DNA of 64,000 nt. Origin: Pseudomonas fluvialis. Its GTDB lineage: Bacteria > Pseudomonadota > Gammaproteobacteria > Pseudomonadales > Pseudomonadaceae. The stretch spans positions 1-64,000 of the forward strand of contig NZ_NMQV01000020.1 in the NCBI RefSeq assembly GCF_002234375.1, written 5' to 3'. How positions within the stretch are numbered: position 1 is the stretch's first letter; every line of letters begins with the position of its first letter. The notes below the pieces were generated by a model. That model was given only the letters and a program-made list of their open reading frames with translations, made no database searches and was not told where the DNA came from. The position numbers and the translations under genes are program-made. This document shows, one piece after another, positions 53,337 to 61,181 of the stretch.

Positions 53337-53356
53337 CCGGCAGGCTAAACTGCCGG
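53337..53356 (+). other. Hairpin in the prmB leader
   Basis: CCGGCAG-GCTAAA-CTGCCGG is a perfect 7-bp stem that ends 8 nt before the prmB ribosome site (AAGGAG, 53365-53370). A second small stem, CCCC-GTCT-GGGG, lies at 53281-53292. They may affect prmB translation or the nhaD promoter. Confidence 0.4.
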
Positions 53357-53378
53357 CCCCTTTCAAGGAGCGCATTTC

Positions 53379-54299
53379 GTGGCCACTACTTCCTCCCTGC
53401 GTACCCTGCGCGACCATATCCGCTGGGCGGTCAGCCGCTTTCACCAGCATGAACTGTTCTTTGGTCACGGCACTGACAATGCCTGGGATGAGGCGCGGCA
53501 ACTGGTTCTGGGCGCCTTGCAGTTGCCCTGGAACATGGCCGATGCCTACCTGGACTGTGCTCTGGAGGACGACGAGCGCGAGCATTTGCAGTATCTGTTG
53601 CGTCGACGTATCGAAGAGCGTGTGCCGACGGCCTACCTACTCGGTGAAGCGTGGTTCTGCGAGCTGCCGTTCGTGGTCGACGAGCGTGTGTTGATCCCGC
53701 GCTCGCCCATGGGTGAGTTGATCCAGCAGGGCTTCGAGCCCTGGCTGGCCGAGCCACCGCAGCGTGTGCTGGATCTGTGTTGTGGCTCGGGTTGTATCGG
53801 TATTGCAGCGGCCTATGCCTTCCCCGATGCGGAGGTCGTGCTGGGCGACCTGTCTTTCGAGGCGCTGGAAGTGGCTAACCTGAACATCGAGCGACATGGC
53901 CTGGAGCAGCGGGTGTACACCGTACAGGGCGATGGGTTTGCCGGGCTGCCCGGGCAGCGTTTCGATCTGATCCTGTGCAATCCGCCTTATGTGGATGCCG
54001 AGGATATTGCCGATATGCCGGCCGAGTACCGACATGAGCCCATGCTGGGCCTGGCCTGTGGCGAGGATGGCCTGGATCTGGTGCGTCAGTTGCTGGCCGA
54101 AGCAGCTGATCATCTCAATGAACGCGGTCTGCTGTATGTCGAAGTCGGCAACAGCCAGGTGCATGTCGAGGCGCTGTACCCGGAAGTGGATTTCGCCTGG
54201 CAGTCGTTCAGCCAGGGTGGGCACGGGGTGTTCATGCTGAGCGCCGAGCAGTGTCGCCAGCACCAAGCCTTGTTTCGCAGCCGCGTGCAGAAGGATTGA
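53379..54299 (+). CDS. prmB: Ribosomal protein L3 glutamine methyltransferase
   Basis: N5-methylates a Gln of ribosomal protein uL3. The 306-residue protein is a PrmC-like SAM methyltransferase with [16 protein letters not shown] and the catalytic NPPYVD; the longer N-terminal domain and these neighbours favour PrmB. The start is a GTG at 53379 with a strong AAGGAG site. Its stop abuts the stop of the convergent gene at 54300. Confidence 0.93.
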   Translation: MATTSSLRTLRDHIRWAVSRFHQHELFFGHGTDNAWDEARQLVLGALQLPWNMADAYLDCALEDDEREHLQYLLRRRIEERVPTAYLLGEAWFCELPFVVDERVLIPRSPMGELIQQGFEPWLAEPPQRVLDLCCGSGCIGIAAAYAFPDAEVVLGDLSFEALEVANLNIERHGLEQRVYTVQGDGFAGLPGQRFDLILCNPPYVDAEDIADMPAEYRHEPMLGLACGEDGLDLVRQLLAEAADHLNERGLLYVEVGNSQVHVEALYPEVDFAWQSFSQGGHGVFMLSAEQCRQHQALFRSRVQKD

Positions 54300-55115
54300 T
54301 CAGGCCAGGGCCATCCAGATCAGTAGGCCAGTCTGAAACAGGCAGAACACCAGCAGGCTGGTGATGGTGAAGCGCAGGCCATGCTCGTCGCGCTTGTGGG
54401 CGCGCAGTTGCTCGTTCAGTTGGCGCAGGCGGGCATCCTGCTCGCGCAGGTTCTGGTCAGCCTGCTGGAGCATGTTGGCGGCATCCAGCAGGCTGACCAG
54501 CTGGACTTTGTCGCGGTTCCACTCACCCTTGAGCTCGCTGATTCGACAGGGCTTCAGCTGCAGCTGGGTAAACAGTGGATCAAGGTACTCGTAGGCAATG
54601 CCCAGGCTGTCGAGCATTTGCTCGCGGCGTTGCCGCAGCTCCTCGTCGAGCGGGTTCTTCGGTTGCAGCAGTTGCCCTTCCAGCAGGTAATGCGCCCAAC
54701 GCTGGCGTAGCCAGAGAATCGCCTGGGCCAGGATGAAACGGCCCAGGCCGCGGTTTTCCGGGTTGAGGCTCAGGCCGCCGGCAGGCCCCAGGCGAACCCG
54801 TTTATGGCCATGATCGACCCATATTTCCAGCAGGTTGTCTTCCTTGTGCAGCAGTTGGCCGGGCAGGGCCAGGCTCAGGCGTAGCAGGCTCAGGCGTGGG
54901 TGATGGCGTTCGACCCGGCCCAGCTCGACAAAGCGCAGGGGGCGCGCACCACTCTTGCGTTCGATCGGCAAGGGGGCCAGGCGCAATAGCTGAAAACGCT
55001 CGGCCGGCAGGTCGGCCCAGGGATGCGCCTGGTCTTCCCGTGGGAAAGCACTCGGCAGTTCCTCAGCCTCGCTGGCGAGGGGAGTCTCCGGGCTATGTGG
55101 GGCGGTTTCGCTCAT
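54300..55115 (-). CDS. Unknown protein with C-terminal membrane anchor
   Basis: A 271-residue protein of unknown function. The N-terminal part (to about 45) is acidic and Pro-rich; the middle has Leu/Arg-rich strands (LLRLSLALPGQLLHKEDNLLEIWVD); residues from about 205 are a coiled coil (LLDAANMLQQADQNLREQDARL); the last 20 residues are a membrane helix (LLVFCLFQTGLLIWMALA). So it is a tail-anchored type. The frame is open to 55157, but the ATG at 55115 begins MSETAPHSP. Similar in position to P. aeruginosa PA1679. Confidence 0.7.
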   Translation of the reverse strand: MSETAPHSPETPLASEAEELPSAFPREDQAHPWADLPAERFQLLRLAPLPIERKSGARPLRFVELGRVERHHPRLSLLRLSLALPGQLLHKEDNLLEIWVDHGHKRVRLGPAGGLSLNPENRGLGRFILAQAILWLRQRWAHYLLEGQLLQPKNPLDEELRQRREQMLDSLGIAYEYLDPLFTQLQLKPCRISELKGEWNRDKVQLVSLLDAANMLQQADQNLREQDARLRQLNEQLRAHKRDEHGLRFTITSLLVFCLFQTGLLIWMALA

Positions 55116-55255
55116 GCGCAGGGCCTGTGGTGGTTTTCTGCAGTCTGCCGCAAGCATTGCGCCAGGCCAACAAGCTATCGGCCGCTATGCGCTGCGCTTG
55201 AAGCCGCTGTTATACTGCGCGGCCTTTGATCCTGCTGAATTTGCGGAGCTGCTGC

Positions 55256-56347
55256 ATGTCCGGTAACACCTTTGGCAAGCTGTTCACTGTCACCACGGCC
55301 GGCGAGAGCCACGGTCCGGCCCTGGTGGCCATCGTCGACGGTTGCCCGCCGGGCATCGAGCTGAGCCTGGCTGACCTGCAGCACGACCTTGATCGTCGCA
55401 AGCCGGGCACCAGCCGCCACACCACCCAGCGCCAGGAAGACGACGTCGTCGAAATCCTCTCCGGGGTGTTCGAGGGCAAGACCACCGGCTGTTCCATCGG
55501 CCTGCTGATCCGCAATACCGACCAGAAGTCCAAGGATTACTCGGCGATCAAGGATCTGTTCCGCCCGGCCCACGCCGACTATACCTACCATCACAAGTAC
55601 GGCATCCGCGACTACCGCGGCGGCGGGCGTAGCTCGGCGCGCGAAACTGCCATGCGCGTGGCCGCCGGCGCCATCGCCAAGAAGGTGCTGGCTGCGCAGG
55701 GCATCATCATTCGTGGCTATATGAGTCAGCTCGGTCCGATCGAGATCCCGTTCAAAACCTGGGACAGCGTCGAGCAGAATGCCTTCTTCAGTCCCGACCC
55801 GGACAAGGTGCCCGAACTGGAGGCTTACATGGACCAGCTGCGCCGCGACCAGGATTCGGTGGGCGCAAAGATCACCGTGGTCGCCGAAGGCGTGATGCCC
55901 GGACTGGGTGAGCCGATTTTCGATCGCCTGGACGCCGACCTGGCCCATGCGCTGATGAGTATCAACGCGGTCAAGGGTGTGGAAATCGGTGCCGGCTTTG
56001 CCTGCGTGGCCCAGCGCGGCACCGAGCACCGCGATGAGCTGACTCCCGAGGGCTTCCTCAGCAACAATGCCGGCGGCATCCTCGGCGGCATCTCCAGCGG
56101 CCAGCCGATCGTCGCGCACCTGGCGCTCAAGCCGACCTCCAGCATTACCACGCCGGGGCGTTCCATCGATGTCGACGGCAACCCGGTGGACGTTATCACC
56201 AAGGGCCGCCACGACCCCTGTGTCGGCATCCGCGCCACGCCGATCGCCGAGGCGATGATGGCCATCGTGCTGCTCGACCACCTGTTGCGCCAGCGTGGTC
56301 AGAATGCCGAGGTGCGTGTACAGACGCCGGTGTTGGGACAGTGCTGA
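55256..56347 (+). CDS. aroC: Chorismate synthase
   Basis: Last step of the shikimate pathway; needs reduced FMN. The 363-residue protein shows the family signatures [31 protein letters not shown] and the late [17 protein letters not shown]. The frame opens at 55226, but the ATG at 55256 ([10 protein letters not shown]) with GGAG 7 nt upstream is the normal start. A good -10, TATACT (55211-55216), lies upstream. Confidence 0.97.
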   Translation: MSGNTFGKLFTVTTAGESHGPALVAIVDGCPPGIELSLADLQHDLDRRKPGTSRHTTQRQEDDVVEILSGVFEGKTTGCSIGLLIRNTDQKSKDYSAIKDLFRPAHADYTYHHKYGIRDYRGGGRSSARETAMRVAAGAIAKKVLAAQGIIIRGYMSQLGPIEIPFKTWDSVEQNAFFSPDPDKVPELEAYMDQLRRDQDSVGAKITVVAEGVMPGLGEPIFDRLDADLAHALMSINAVKGVEIGAGFACVAQRGTEHRDELTPEGFLSNNAGGILGGISSGQPIVAHLALKPTSSITTPGRSIDVDGNPVDVITKGRHDPCVGIRATPIAEAMMAIVLLDHLLRQRGQNAEVRVQTPVLGQC

Positions 56348-56358
56348 ATGTCCCTCTG

Positions 56359-56395
56359 CCTTGTGTGGCTTAGCCCGGCGCTACTCGCCACAAGG
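56359..56395 (+). other. Hairpin covering the MFS ribosome site
   Basis: CCTTGTGTGGC (56359-56369) can pair with GCCACAAGG (56387-56395), with one small bulge. The AAGG at the end of the 3' arm is the likely ribosome site of the next gene, so the hairpin may lower its translation. Confidence 0.35.
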
Positions 56396-56403
56396 TGATG
56401 TCA

Positions 56404-57549
56404 ATGCGCGCCGCCTTGCCCTATTGGCGCCTGTCCGGCTTCTATTTCTTTTACTTTGCCTTGTTGGGGGCTACGGCGCCTTATTGGGCGCTGTACCTCG
56501 CCGAGCTGGGCTTTTCCGCGGCGCGCATCGGTGAGTTGCTGGCTATTCCCATGCTTATGCGCTGTCTGGCACCCAACCTGTGGGGGTGGCTGGCTGATCG
56601 CAGTGGTCAGCGGCTGCTTATCGTGCGCCTGGGGGCGTTGGCCACGCTGCTCAGTCTGGCGTTGATCTTCGTCAGTCAGCAGTTCTTCTGGCTGGCGCTG
56701 GTCATGGCCCTGCATGCGTTCTTCTGGCATGCGGTGCTTCCACAGTTCGAAGCACTGACCCTGGCGCACCTGCAGGAGCGTCCGGAGTTGTACAGCCGCC
56801 TGCGTCTGTGGGGGTCGGTGGGCTTCATCGTCAGCGTGGTGGGCCTGGGATATCTGCTGCAGTGGTTGCCGTTGCGCCATTATCCCTGGCTCTTGCTGCT
56901 CATCATGGCGGGTATTTTGCTGGCCAGTCTGTGGGTGCCCGATGTGCGCCAGACGGTGGCGGCGGCGCGTGCCGCGAGCGGTTTTCTGCAGCAGTTGCGT
57001 GCCCCGGGCGTGCTGTTGTTCTACCTGGCGGTGGCGCTGATGCAGTTGTCCCATGGCCCTTACTACACCTTTATCAGCCTGTATCTGGAAGGTTTGGGCT
57101 ACAGCCGCGGGTTGATTGGTCAGCTGTGGGCGCTGGGGGTGGTGGCGGAAATCCTTCTGTTCCTCGCCATGCTGCCGATCCTTGCGCGCGTGACGCTGCG
57201 CCAGTTGTTGCTGCTTAGCCTGTTGCTGGCCGCCTTGCGCTGGCAGGTGCTGGCCTGGTGGGCAGATCAGTTGGCGCTGCTGCTGTTCAGTCAGCTGTTG
57301 CATGCTGCCACCTTTGGCTGTTTCCACGCCGCTGCCATTCATTTCATCCAGCGCCACTTTGCCGCTGGCCAGCAAGGGCAGGGGCAGGCACTCTATGCCA
57401 CCCTGTCGGGTATTGGTGGTGCGTTGGGAGCCCTGTACGCGGGCTATGCCTGGACTGTCCTGGGGGCGAGCTGGACCTTCGCGCTGGCCAGTCTGGCTGC
57501 ATTGCTGGCTTTTCTGTTACTGGCCTGGCGCCTGCCTGTTGATCGCTGA
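56404..57549 (+). CDS. MFS transporter (HcaT/phenylpropionate permease-like)
   Basis: Inner-membrane transporter of 381 residues with 12 predicted helices, of the MFS_1-like (PF12832) group that includes HcaT and lactose-permease relatives. It starts MRAALPYWRLSGFYFFYF and has the loop PNLWGWLADRSGQR between helices 2 and 3. Substrate unknown; similar genes follow aroC in P. aeruginosa (from memory). GTG (56395) and ATG (56398) in frame are too close to the AAGG site, so the ATG at 56404 is preferred. Confidence 0.85.
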   Translation: MRAALPYWRLSGFYFFYFALLGATAPYWALYLAELGFSAARIGELLAIPMLMRCLAPNLWGWLADRSGQRLLIVRLGALATLLSLALIFVSQQFFWLALVMALHAFFWHAVLPQFEALTLAHLQERPELYSRLRLWGSVGFIVSVVGLGYLLQWLPLRHYPWLLLLIMAGILLASLWVPDVRQTVAAARAASGFLQQLRAPGVLLFYLAVALMQLSHGPYYTFISLYLEGLGYSRGLIGQLWALGVVAEILLFLAMLPILARVTLRQLLLLSLLLAALRWQVLAWWADQLALLLFSQLLHAATFGCFHAAAIHFIQRHFAAGQQGQGQALYATLSGIGGALGALYAGYAWTVLGASWTFALASLAALLAFLLLAWRLPVDR

Positions 57550-57562
57550 CCTGGAGTTGCCC

Positions 57563-58120
57563 ATGAGTCGCTTGAGTGTGTTTGCCCTGGCCCAGCCTGC
57601 CCAGCCCTGGAAGACCCTGACGCATGCCGAGGATATTGCCACGACCCTGGCTGAGGCGGGCGTGACACTCCTGCACCTGCCTGATACGGCAGCCTGGCGA
57701 CGTGCTCGTCAGGCTAACGATGATTGGTTGGAAGCCGTGCGCCAGCTCGAGGGTGTGCAAGCGCTTCTGGCCGCTCTACCAGCCTTGCAGTTGTTGAGCT
57801 GTGGCCCGCACCAGCCCTTATCGGAAGGCTGCCGGGAGCGCCTGGGCATGCCGCAGCGCTTTGTCGGGGCAGAGGCGCGCCTGGTGCTGGAGGGCAGTTG
57901 TCTACTGTCGCTGGTTTGTCAGGAGCAGGTCTGGCAGCTCTGGCTGGATGCGGGGGAGGGGCTAAGCCTGCCCGCCGGCACGCTGCACTGGATGCAGGTG
58001 GATTGCCAGCATGACACGCATGTACTGCGCCTGAGTGCGCTCGCCGGTGACTGGCAGGGGCAGGAGGAGTTGGCGTTGTGCGAAGTCGCTCGTCTGATGG
58101 CGGACGAGGCGCTCCTCTGA
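57563..58120 (+). CDS. Degenerate acireductone dioxygenase-like cupin
   Basis: A 185-residue protein similar throughout to acireductone dioxygenase (MtnD), the metal enzyme of methionine salvage: MSRLSVFAL, LTHAEDIATTLAEAGV, and the late LSLPAGTLHW. Of the four metal ligands (HxHxxxE plus a later His), Glu104 and His142 are kept, but the two His of HxH are replaced by Gln98 and Phe100. No mtnB, mtnC or other salvage gene is adjacent. The reading frame is intact, so the protein is probably made but is unlikely to work as a normal dioxygenase. GGAG lies upstream of the ATG. Confidence 0.78.
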   Translation: MSRLSVFALAQPAQPWKTLTHAEDIATTLAEAGVTLLHLPDTAAWRRARQANDDWLEAVRQLEGVQALLAALPALQLLSCGPHQPLSEGCRERLGMPQRFVGAEARLVLEGSCLLSLVCQEQVWQLWLDAGEGLSLPAGTLHWMQVDCQHDTHVLRLSALAGDWQGQEELALCEVARLMADEALL

Positions 58121-58128
58121 ACGCCGCT

Positions 58129-58155
58129 CCCGGCGGGACTGCATGACCCGCCGGG
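58129..58155. terminator. GC-rich hairpin between convergent genes
   Basis: CCCGGCGGG-ACTGCATGA-CCCGCCGGG is a perfect 9-bp stem between two convergent genes. Neither strand has a U run, so it is only a possible terminator or a transcript-end stabiliser. Confidence 0.45.
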
Positions 58156-58165
58156 GCTATCTGGA

Positions 58166-58375
58166 CTAGCGTTCGATCACCGTCTTGATGGTGTCTTGAG
58201 GCACCTGCTGAATGCGACCTTCGCTATCGGTGAACTCCAGCAATCCGTTGTTCTTGTCGAGTTCCGGCTTGCCGTAGCTGGTCAGCACATCACCGTTGTT
58301 AGTGATCAACAGGTACTCGCTGGCACAGCCGGTCAGCAGCAGGGCAGCCAGGCCAAGGGTGAGCAGTTTTTTCAT
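58166..58375 (-). CDS. YgdI/YgdR family lipoprotein
   Basis: A 69-residue lipoprotein. The signal MKKLLTLGLAALLLTGC has lipid-bearing Cys17. The mature 53 residues carry the YgdI/YgdR (DUF903) pattern: LLITNNGDVLTSYGKP and GRIQQVPQDTIKTVIE. The role is unknown. A perfect AAGGAG site lies 7 nt before the ATG. The frame opens at 58432 without support. Confidence 0.88.
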   Translation of the reverse strand: MKKLLTLGLAALLLTGCASEYLLITNNGDVLTSYGKPELDKNNGLLEFTDSEGRIQQVPQDTIKTVIER

Positions 58376-58750
58376 GGGCAAACTCCTTTTGTGATGGAAA
58401 CGGTACGCCGGTACGGTGCGATACCAGAGCACTCATCTGACAATAATCCGCTTCGTTGTGGCTTGCCAGCGGATTGCATGTGCTGGGCTGCTGTAGCAGG
58501 GGCGATAAGCTGATTGCCAGGTCAAGTTATAGATATGCGACATTGCTGAATGTCTTGCCGACGCTCCGCCGGCTGTGCATCGCGGTACCTGCCGGCTTCC
58601 TTTAAGGTGCGCCACTTTGTCAAGCCGCTGCCTCCCACAAGGAGGCTGATGGTCTGTTGTGCAGCCAGCCAACCGCTGGCACGCACAGCGTGCGGCCAAC
58701 CGCCCGAGCACGCGCCCGAACCGAATACTTTCCGTGTGGTGCTAACGCTT
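58376..58750. other. Divergent region between YgdI/R lipoprotein and brnQ
   Basis: This gap of 375 bp holds the leader of brnQ. At 58630-58646, GCCTCC-CACAA-GGAGGC forms a hairpin whose 3' arm is a perfect ribosome site, followed by an in-frame ATG at 58649. A second stem, GCACGC-ACA-GCGTGC, follows at 58679-58693. No separate gene is supported. Confidence 0.5.
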
Positions 58751-60067
58751 ATGAACCAATTGCGCAGCCAGGACCTGTTGGCCCTTGGCTTTATGACCTT
58801 TGCCCTGTTCCTCGGGGCTGGCAATATCATTTTCCCGCCCAGCGCCGGGCTGGCCGCAGGGGAAAACCTCGTGCAGGCCGCACTGGGCTTTCTGCTTACC
58901 GGGGTCGGCCTGCCCCTGTTGACCGTGGTGGCACTGGCGCGTGTGGGGGGGGGGATGGATCGCCTGACTGCACCGCTGGGCAAGGTGGCCGGTAGCCTGC
59001 TGGCCGTGGCAGTCTACCTGGCAATCGGCCCGCTCTTCGCAACACCGCGCACTGCCGTAGTGTCTTTCGAGATGGGCGTGGTGCCTTTCGTTGGCAATAG
59101 CGCGCAGGCCTTGTTGATCTACACGCTGGTGTATTTTTCTGCGGTGTTGTTCCTGGCACTCAATCCCGGGCGCTTGGTCGATCGCATTGGTAAATTCATC
59201 ACCCCGGTATTGCTGGCCGCCTTGCTGGTGCTGGGTGGCGCTGCGGCGTTTGCTCCGGCTGGAGAGATTGGCCAGGTGGCTGACAGCTATCGCGAGGCGC
59301 CGTTCGTGCAGGGCTTCCTGCAGGGCTATCTGACCATGGATACGCTCGGTGCACTGGTGTTCGGCATCGTTATCGCCACGGCCATTCGTGATCGTGGGGT
59401 CAGTGCAGCGGCGCTGGTAACCCGCTACTCGGTGATTGCCGGGGTAATAGCTGCCTGCGGTCTGTCGCTGGTTTACCTGGCACTGTTCTATCTGGGGGCG
59501 ACCAGCCAGGGCATTGCCGGTGAGGCGCAGAATGGCGTGCAGGTACTCACCGCGTATGTCCAGCACAGTTTTGGCACGTCAGGCAGCCTGTTGTTGGCGG
59601 TGGTTATTACCCTGGCCTGCCTGACCACCGCGGTAGGCTTGCTGACGGCCTGTGGTGAGTTTTTCAGCAATCTGTTGCCGGTGTCCTACCGCACAGTCGT
59701 CGTCGTGTTCGGTGTGTTCAGTCTGCTGGTGGCCAACCAGGGACTGACCCAGTTGATCAGTGTTTCGATCCCTGTTTTGGTTGGACTCTATCCGCTGGCC
59801 ATTGTGTTGGTGGCGCTGAGCCTGGCAGATCGCTTGTGGTTGTCGCCGGCGCGGGTGTTCGTGCCGGTGATGCTGGTGACCCTGTTGTTTGGGCTGTGCG
59901 ACGGCCTGGCTGCGGCCGGCCTGAACGACTGGGTGCCGGCCTGGATTGGTGGGCTGCCTTTGGCCGAGCAGAGCCTGGGCTGGTTGTTGCCGGTACTGGC
60001 CATGTTGTTGGTGGCGGTACTGGTTGATCGCCTGCTCGGGCGCCCGCGCGTGGTTTGCCTGGGTTAA
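58751..60067 (+). CDS. brnQ: Branched-chain amino acid transport protein BrnQ
   Basis: Inner-membrane Na+- or H+-coupled carrier for Leu, Ile and Val, 438 residues, 12 membrane helices, LIVCS family. The start MNQLRSQDLLALGFMTFALF and the following FLGAGNIIFPPSAG are family hallmarks. The ATG at 58751 gives the usual length but has no ribosome site. The in-frame ATG at 58649 has a perfect site and would add 34 residues without family similarity, or be a coupled leader. Several paralogues are common in pseudomonads. Confidence 0.9.
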   Translation: MNQLRSQDLLALGFMTFALFLGAGNIIFPPSAGLAAGENLVQAALGFLLTGVGLPLLTVVALARVGGGMDRLTAPLGKVAGSLLAVAVYLAIGPLFATPRTAVVSFEMGVVPFVGNSAQALLIYTLVYFSAVLFLALNPGRLVDRIGKFITPVLLAALLVLGGAAAFAPAGEIGQVADSYREAPFVQGFLQGYLTMDTLGALVFGIVIATAIRDRGVSAAALVTRYSVIAGVIAACGLSLVYLALFYLGATSQGIAGEAQNGVQVLTAYVQHSFGTSGSLLLAVVITLACLTTAVGLLTACGEFFSNLLPVSYRTVVVVFGVFSLLVANQGLTQLISVSIPVLVGLYPLAIVLVALSLADRLWLSPARVFVPVMLVTLLFGLCDGLAAAGLNDWVPAWIGGLPLAEQSLGWLLPVLAMLLVAVLVDRLLGRPRVVCLG

Positions 60068-60079
60068 GCGGCGCGCCGC

Positions 60080-60322
60080 TCAGCGCGCTTGCTGGTGGTA
60101 GCTGGCAGCGGCCTGGCGCAGGAAGTTTTCCAGCGCTGCGCCGCGCAGCTTGCGTTGCTGGGCCTGTTGCAGTTGTTCGAGCATGAACGGGCGCATCTGT
60201 GGGTTGTCTGCAGCCATGGATAAGGCCAGGTCGCGTTGTGTCCACAGGCGGATGCGCCGGTATAGCCAGTAATGGAAATACAGTCCGGCGGCCGTGGTGA
60301 TGAAAATGATGAAGTAGTCCAT
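60080..60322 (-). CDS. Small conserved protein with N-terminal membrane helix
   Basis: An 80-residue protein. Residues 2-22 (DYFIIFITTAAGLYFHYWLY) form a membrane helix, followed by a basic, helical, Gln-rich cytoplasmic part (MLEQLQQAQQRKLRGAALENFL). No known domain is recognised. AGGAG lies 8 nt before the ATG. An alternative longer frame on the same strand (60064-60408) has poor composition and is rejected. It converges with brnQ. Confidence 0.65.
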   Translation of the reverse strand: MDYFIIFITTAAGLYFHYWLYRRIRLWTQRDLALSMAADNPQMRPFMLEQLQQAQQRKLRGAALENFLRQAAASYHQQAR

Positions 60323-60500
60323 GTGCGGCACTCCTGATGATTGGGCTGACGGGAAAGAGCAGCTATTCTAGGGCCAGTTACGCCTTGCTGGCGTCTCGAA
60401 GAACACAAAGGATTGAACCAGATGCCGCTCGCCCTGCTCTAACAGGGTGCAGTCAAACAATGCATGGGCGCCAGAGGCGACCTGCCATAGGGAGAGAGTC
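60323..60500. other. Promoter region of the SlyB-like gene
   Basis: A 178-bp divergent gap. GCCCTG-CTCTAA-CAGGGT (about 60434-60451) can form a hairpin in the slyB leader. No convincing -35/-10 pair was found. Confidence 0.3.
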
Positions 60501-60965
60501 ATGGGTAAATCGATGTGGCTGGGTGTTACCCTCAGCGCCATGCTGCTGGGGTTGGCTGGTTGTACCTCCAACCTGAGCGGCGATACCTACAGTCGGGATG
60601 AAGCACGCCGGGTGCAGACCGTGCGCCTGGGGACCATCGAGTCGCTACGTCCGGTGCAGATCGAAGGCACCAAGACGCCGATCGGCGCAGGGGCGGGTGC
60701 GGTGATCGGTGGTATCGGTGGCAGTAGCGTAGGCGGTGGTCGGGGTAGTGCCGTGGCCGCGGTGATCGGTGCAGTGGCTGGCGGCATGCTGGGTGCCGCT
60801 GCCGAGGAAGGCTTGACCCGCACCCAGGGTGTCGAGATTACCGTGCGCGAGGATGATGGCAGCCTGCGAGCCTACGTACAGGAAGTGCAGCCCAACGAAA
60901 TCTTCCGTGTGGGCGACCGGGTCCGTATCCTCACGGTCAACGGCACTAGCCGCGTCGCACGCTGA
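60501..60965 (+). CDS. SlyB-like outer-membrane lipoprotein
   Basis: Lipoprotein of 154 residues. The signal peptide ends LGLAGC, giving the lipid-bearing Cys. The centre is a glycine-zipper hairpin of two membrane-spanning parts (IGAGAGAVIGGIGGSSVGGG and AVIGAVAGGMLGAAAEEG), then a small beta domain (GVEITVREDDGSLRAY, FRVGDRVRIL). This fits the SlyB/Pcp family, which keeps the outer membrane stable under stress. The ATG at 60501 has a GGAGAG site. A strong terminator follows at 60973-60998. Confidence 0.9.
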   Translation: MGKSMWLGVTLSAMLLGLAGCTSNLSGDTYSRDEARRVQTVRLGTIESLRPVQIEGTKTPIGAGAGAVIGGIGGSSVGGGRGSAVAAVIGAVAGGMLGAAAEEGLTRTQGVEITVREDDGSLRAYVQEVQPNEIFRVGDRVRILTVNGTSRVAR

Positions 60966-60972
60966 ACCTGCC

Positions 60973-60998
60973 GCCGCCCCTGTTCTGGGGCGGCTTTT
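60973..60998 (+). terminator. Intrinsic terminator after slyB
   Basis: GCCGCCCC-TGTTCT-GGGGCGGC is a perfect 8-bp stem followed by TTTT. It separates slyB from the mrp operon, whose candidate promoter begins 5 nt later. Confidence 0.8.
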
Positions 60999-61003
60999 CG
61001 TTC

Positions 61004-61019
61004 TGGCACGGCCTGTGCT
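61004..61019 (+). promoter_or_regulatory. Sigma-54 promoter candidate for the mrp operon
   Basis: TGGCACGGCCTGTGCT matches the sigma-54 consensus TGGCACG-N4-TTGCW at every fixed position but one (G for the first T of TTGC), with GG and GC exactly 10 bp apart. Transcription would start near 61030, giving a leader of about 150 nt. No enhancer site could be assigned. Confidence 0.5.
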
Positions 61020-61102
61020 AGAAAGCTATCTCATTGCGTGGCCTGTTGATCGGCATATGACGTTCAGCGGCCACTCCGTTCGTGTTTGGAAATAATTGCG
61101 TA

Positions 61103-61164
61103 CCTGACGATTGTTGTCAGGCTCGTGATAATCCGCGCTTTTGCCGAGTGCACCGCCGAGGTGC
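61103..61164 (+). other. Two hairpins in the mrp leader
   Basis: CCTGAC-GATTGTT-GTCAGG (61103-61121) and GCACC-GCCGA-GGTGC (61150-61164) are perfect stems. The second touches the ribosome site TTGGAGG. They may control translation; a riboswitch cannot be claimed from these alone. Confidence 0.4.
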
Positions 61165-61181
61165 TTGGAGGATCACCCTAG

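Noticed and set aside
58680..58695. TGGCACGCACAGCGTG before brnQ as a sigma-54 site.
   Set aside because: The -12 GC is absent at the required distance (GT instead); the sequence is better explained as a hairpin.
60064..60408. A 114-residue minus-strand frame overlapping the small membrane protein.
   Set aside because: The alternative frame (60080-60322) has a membrane helix, a ribosome site and normal composition.
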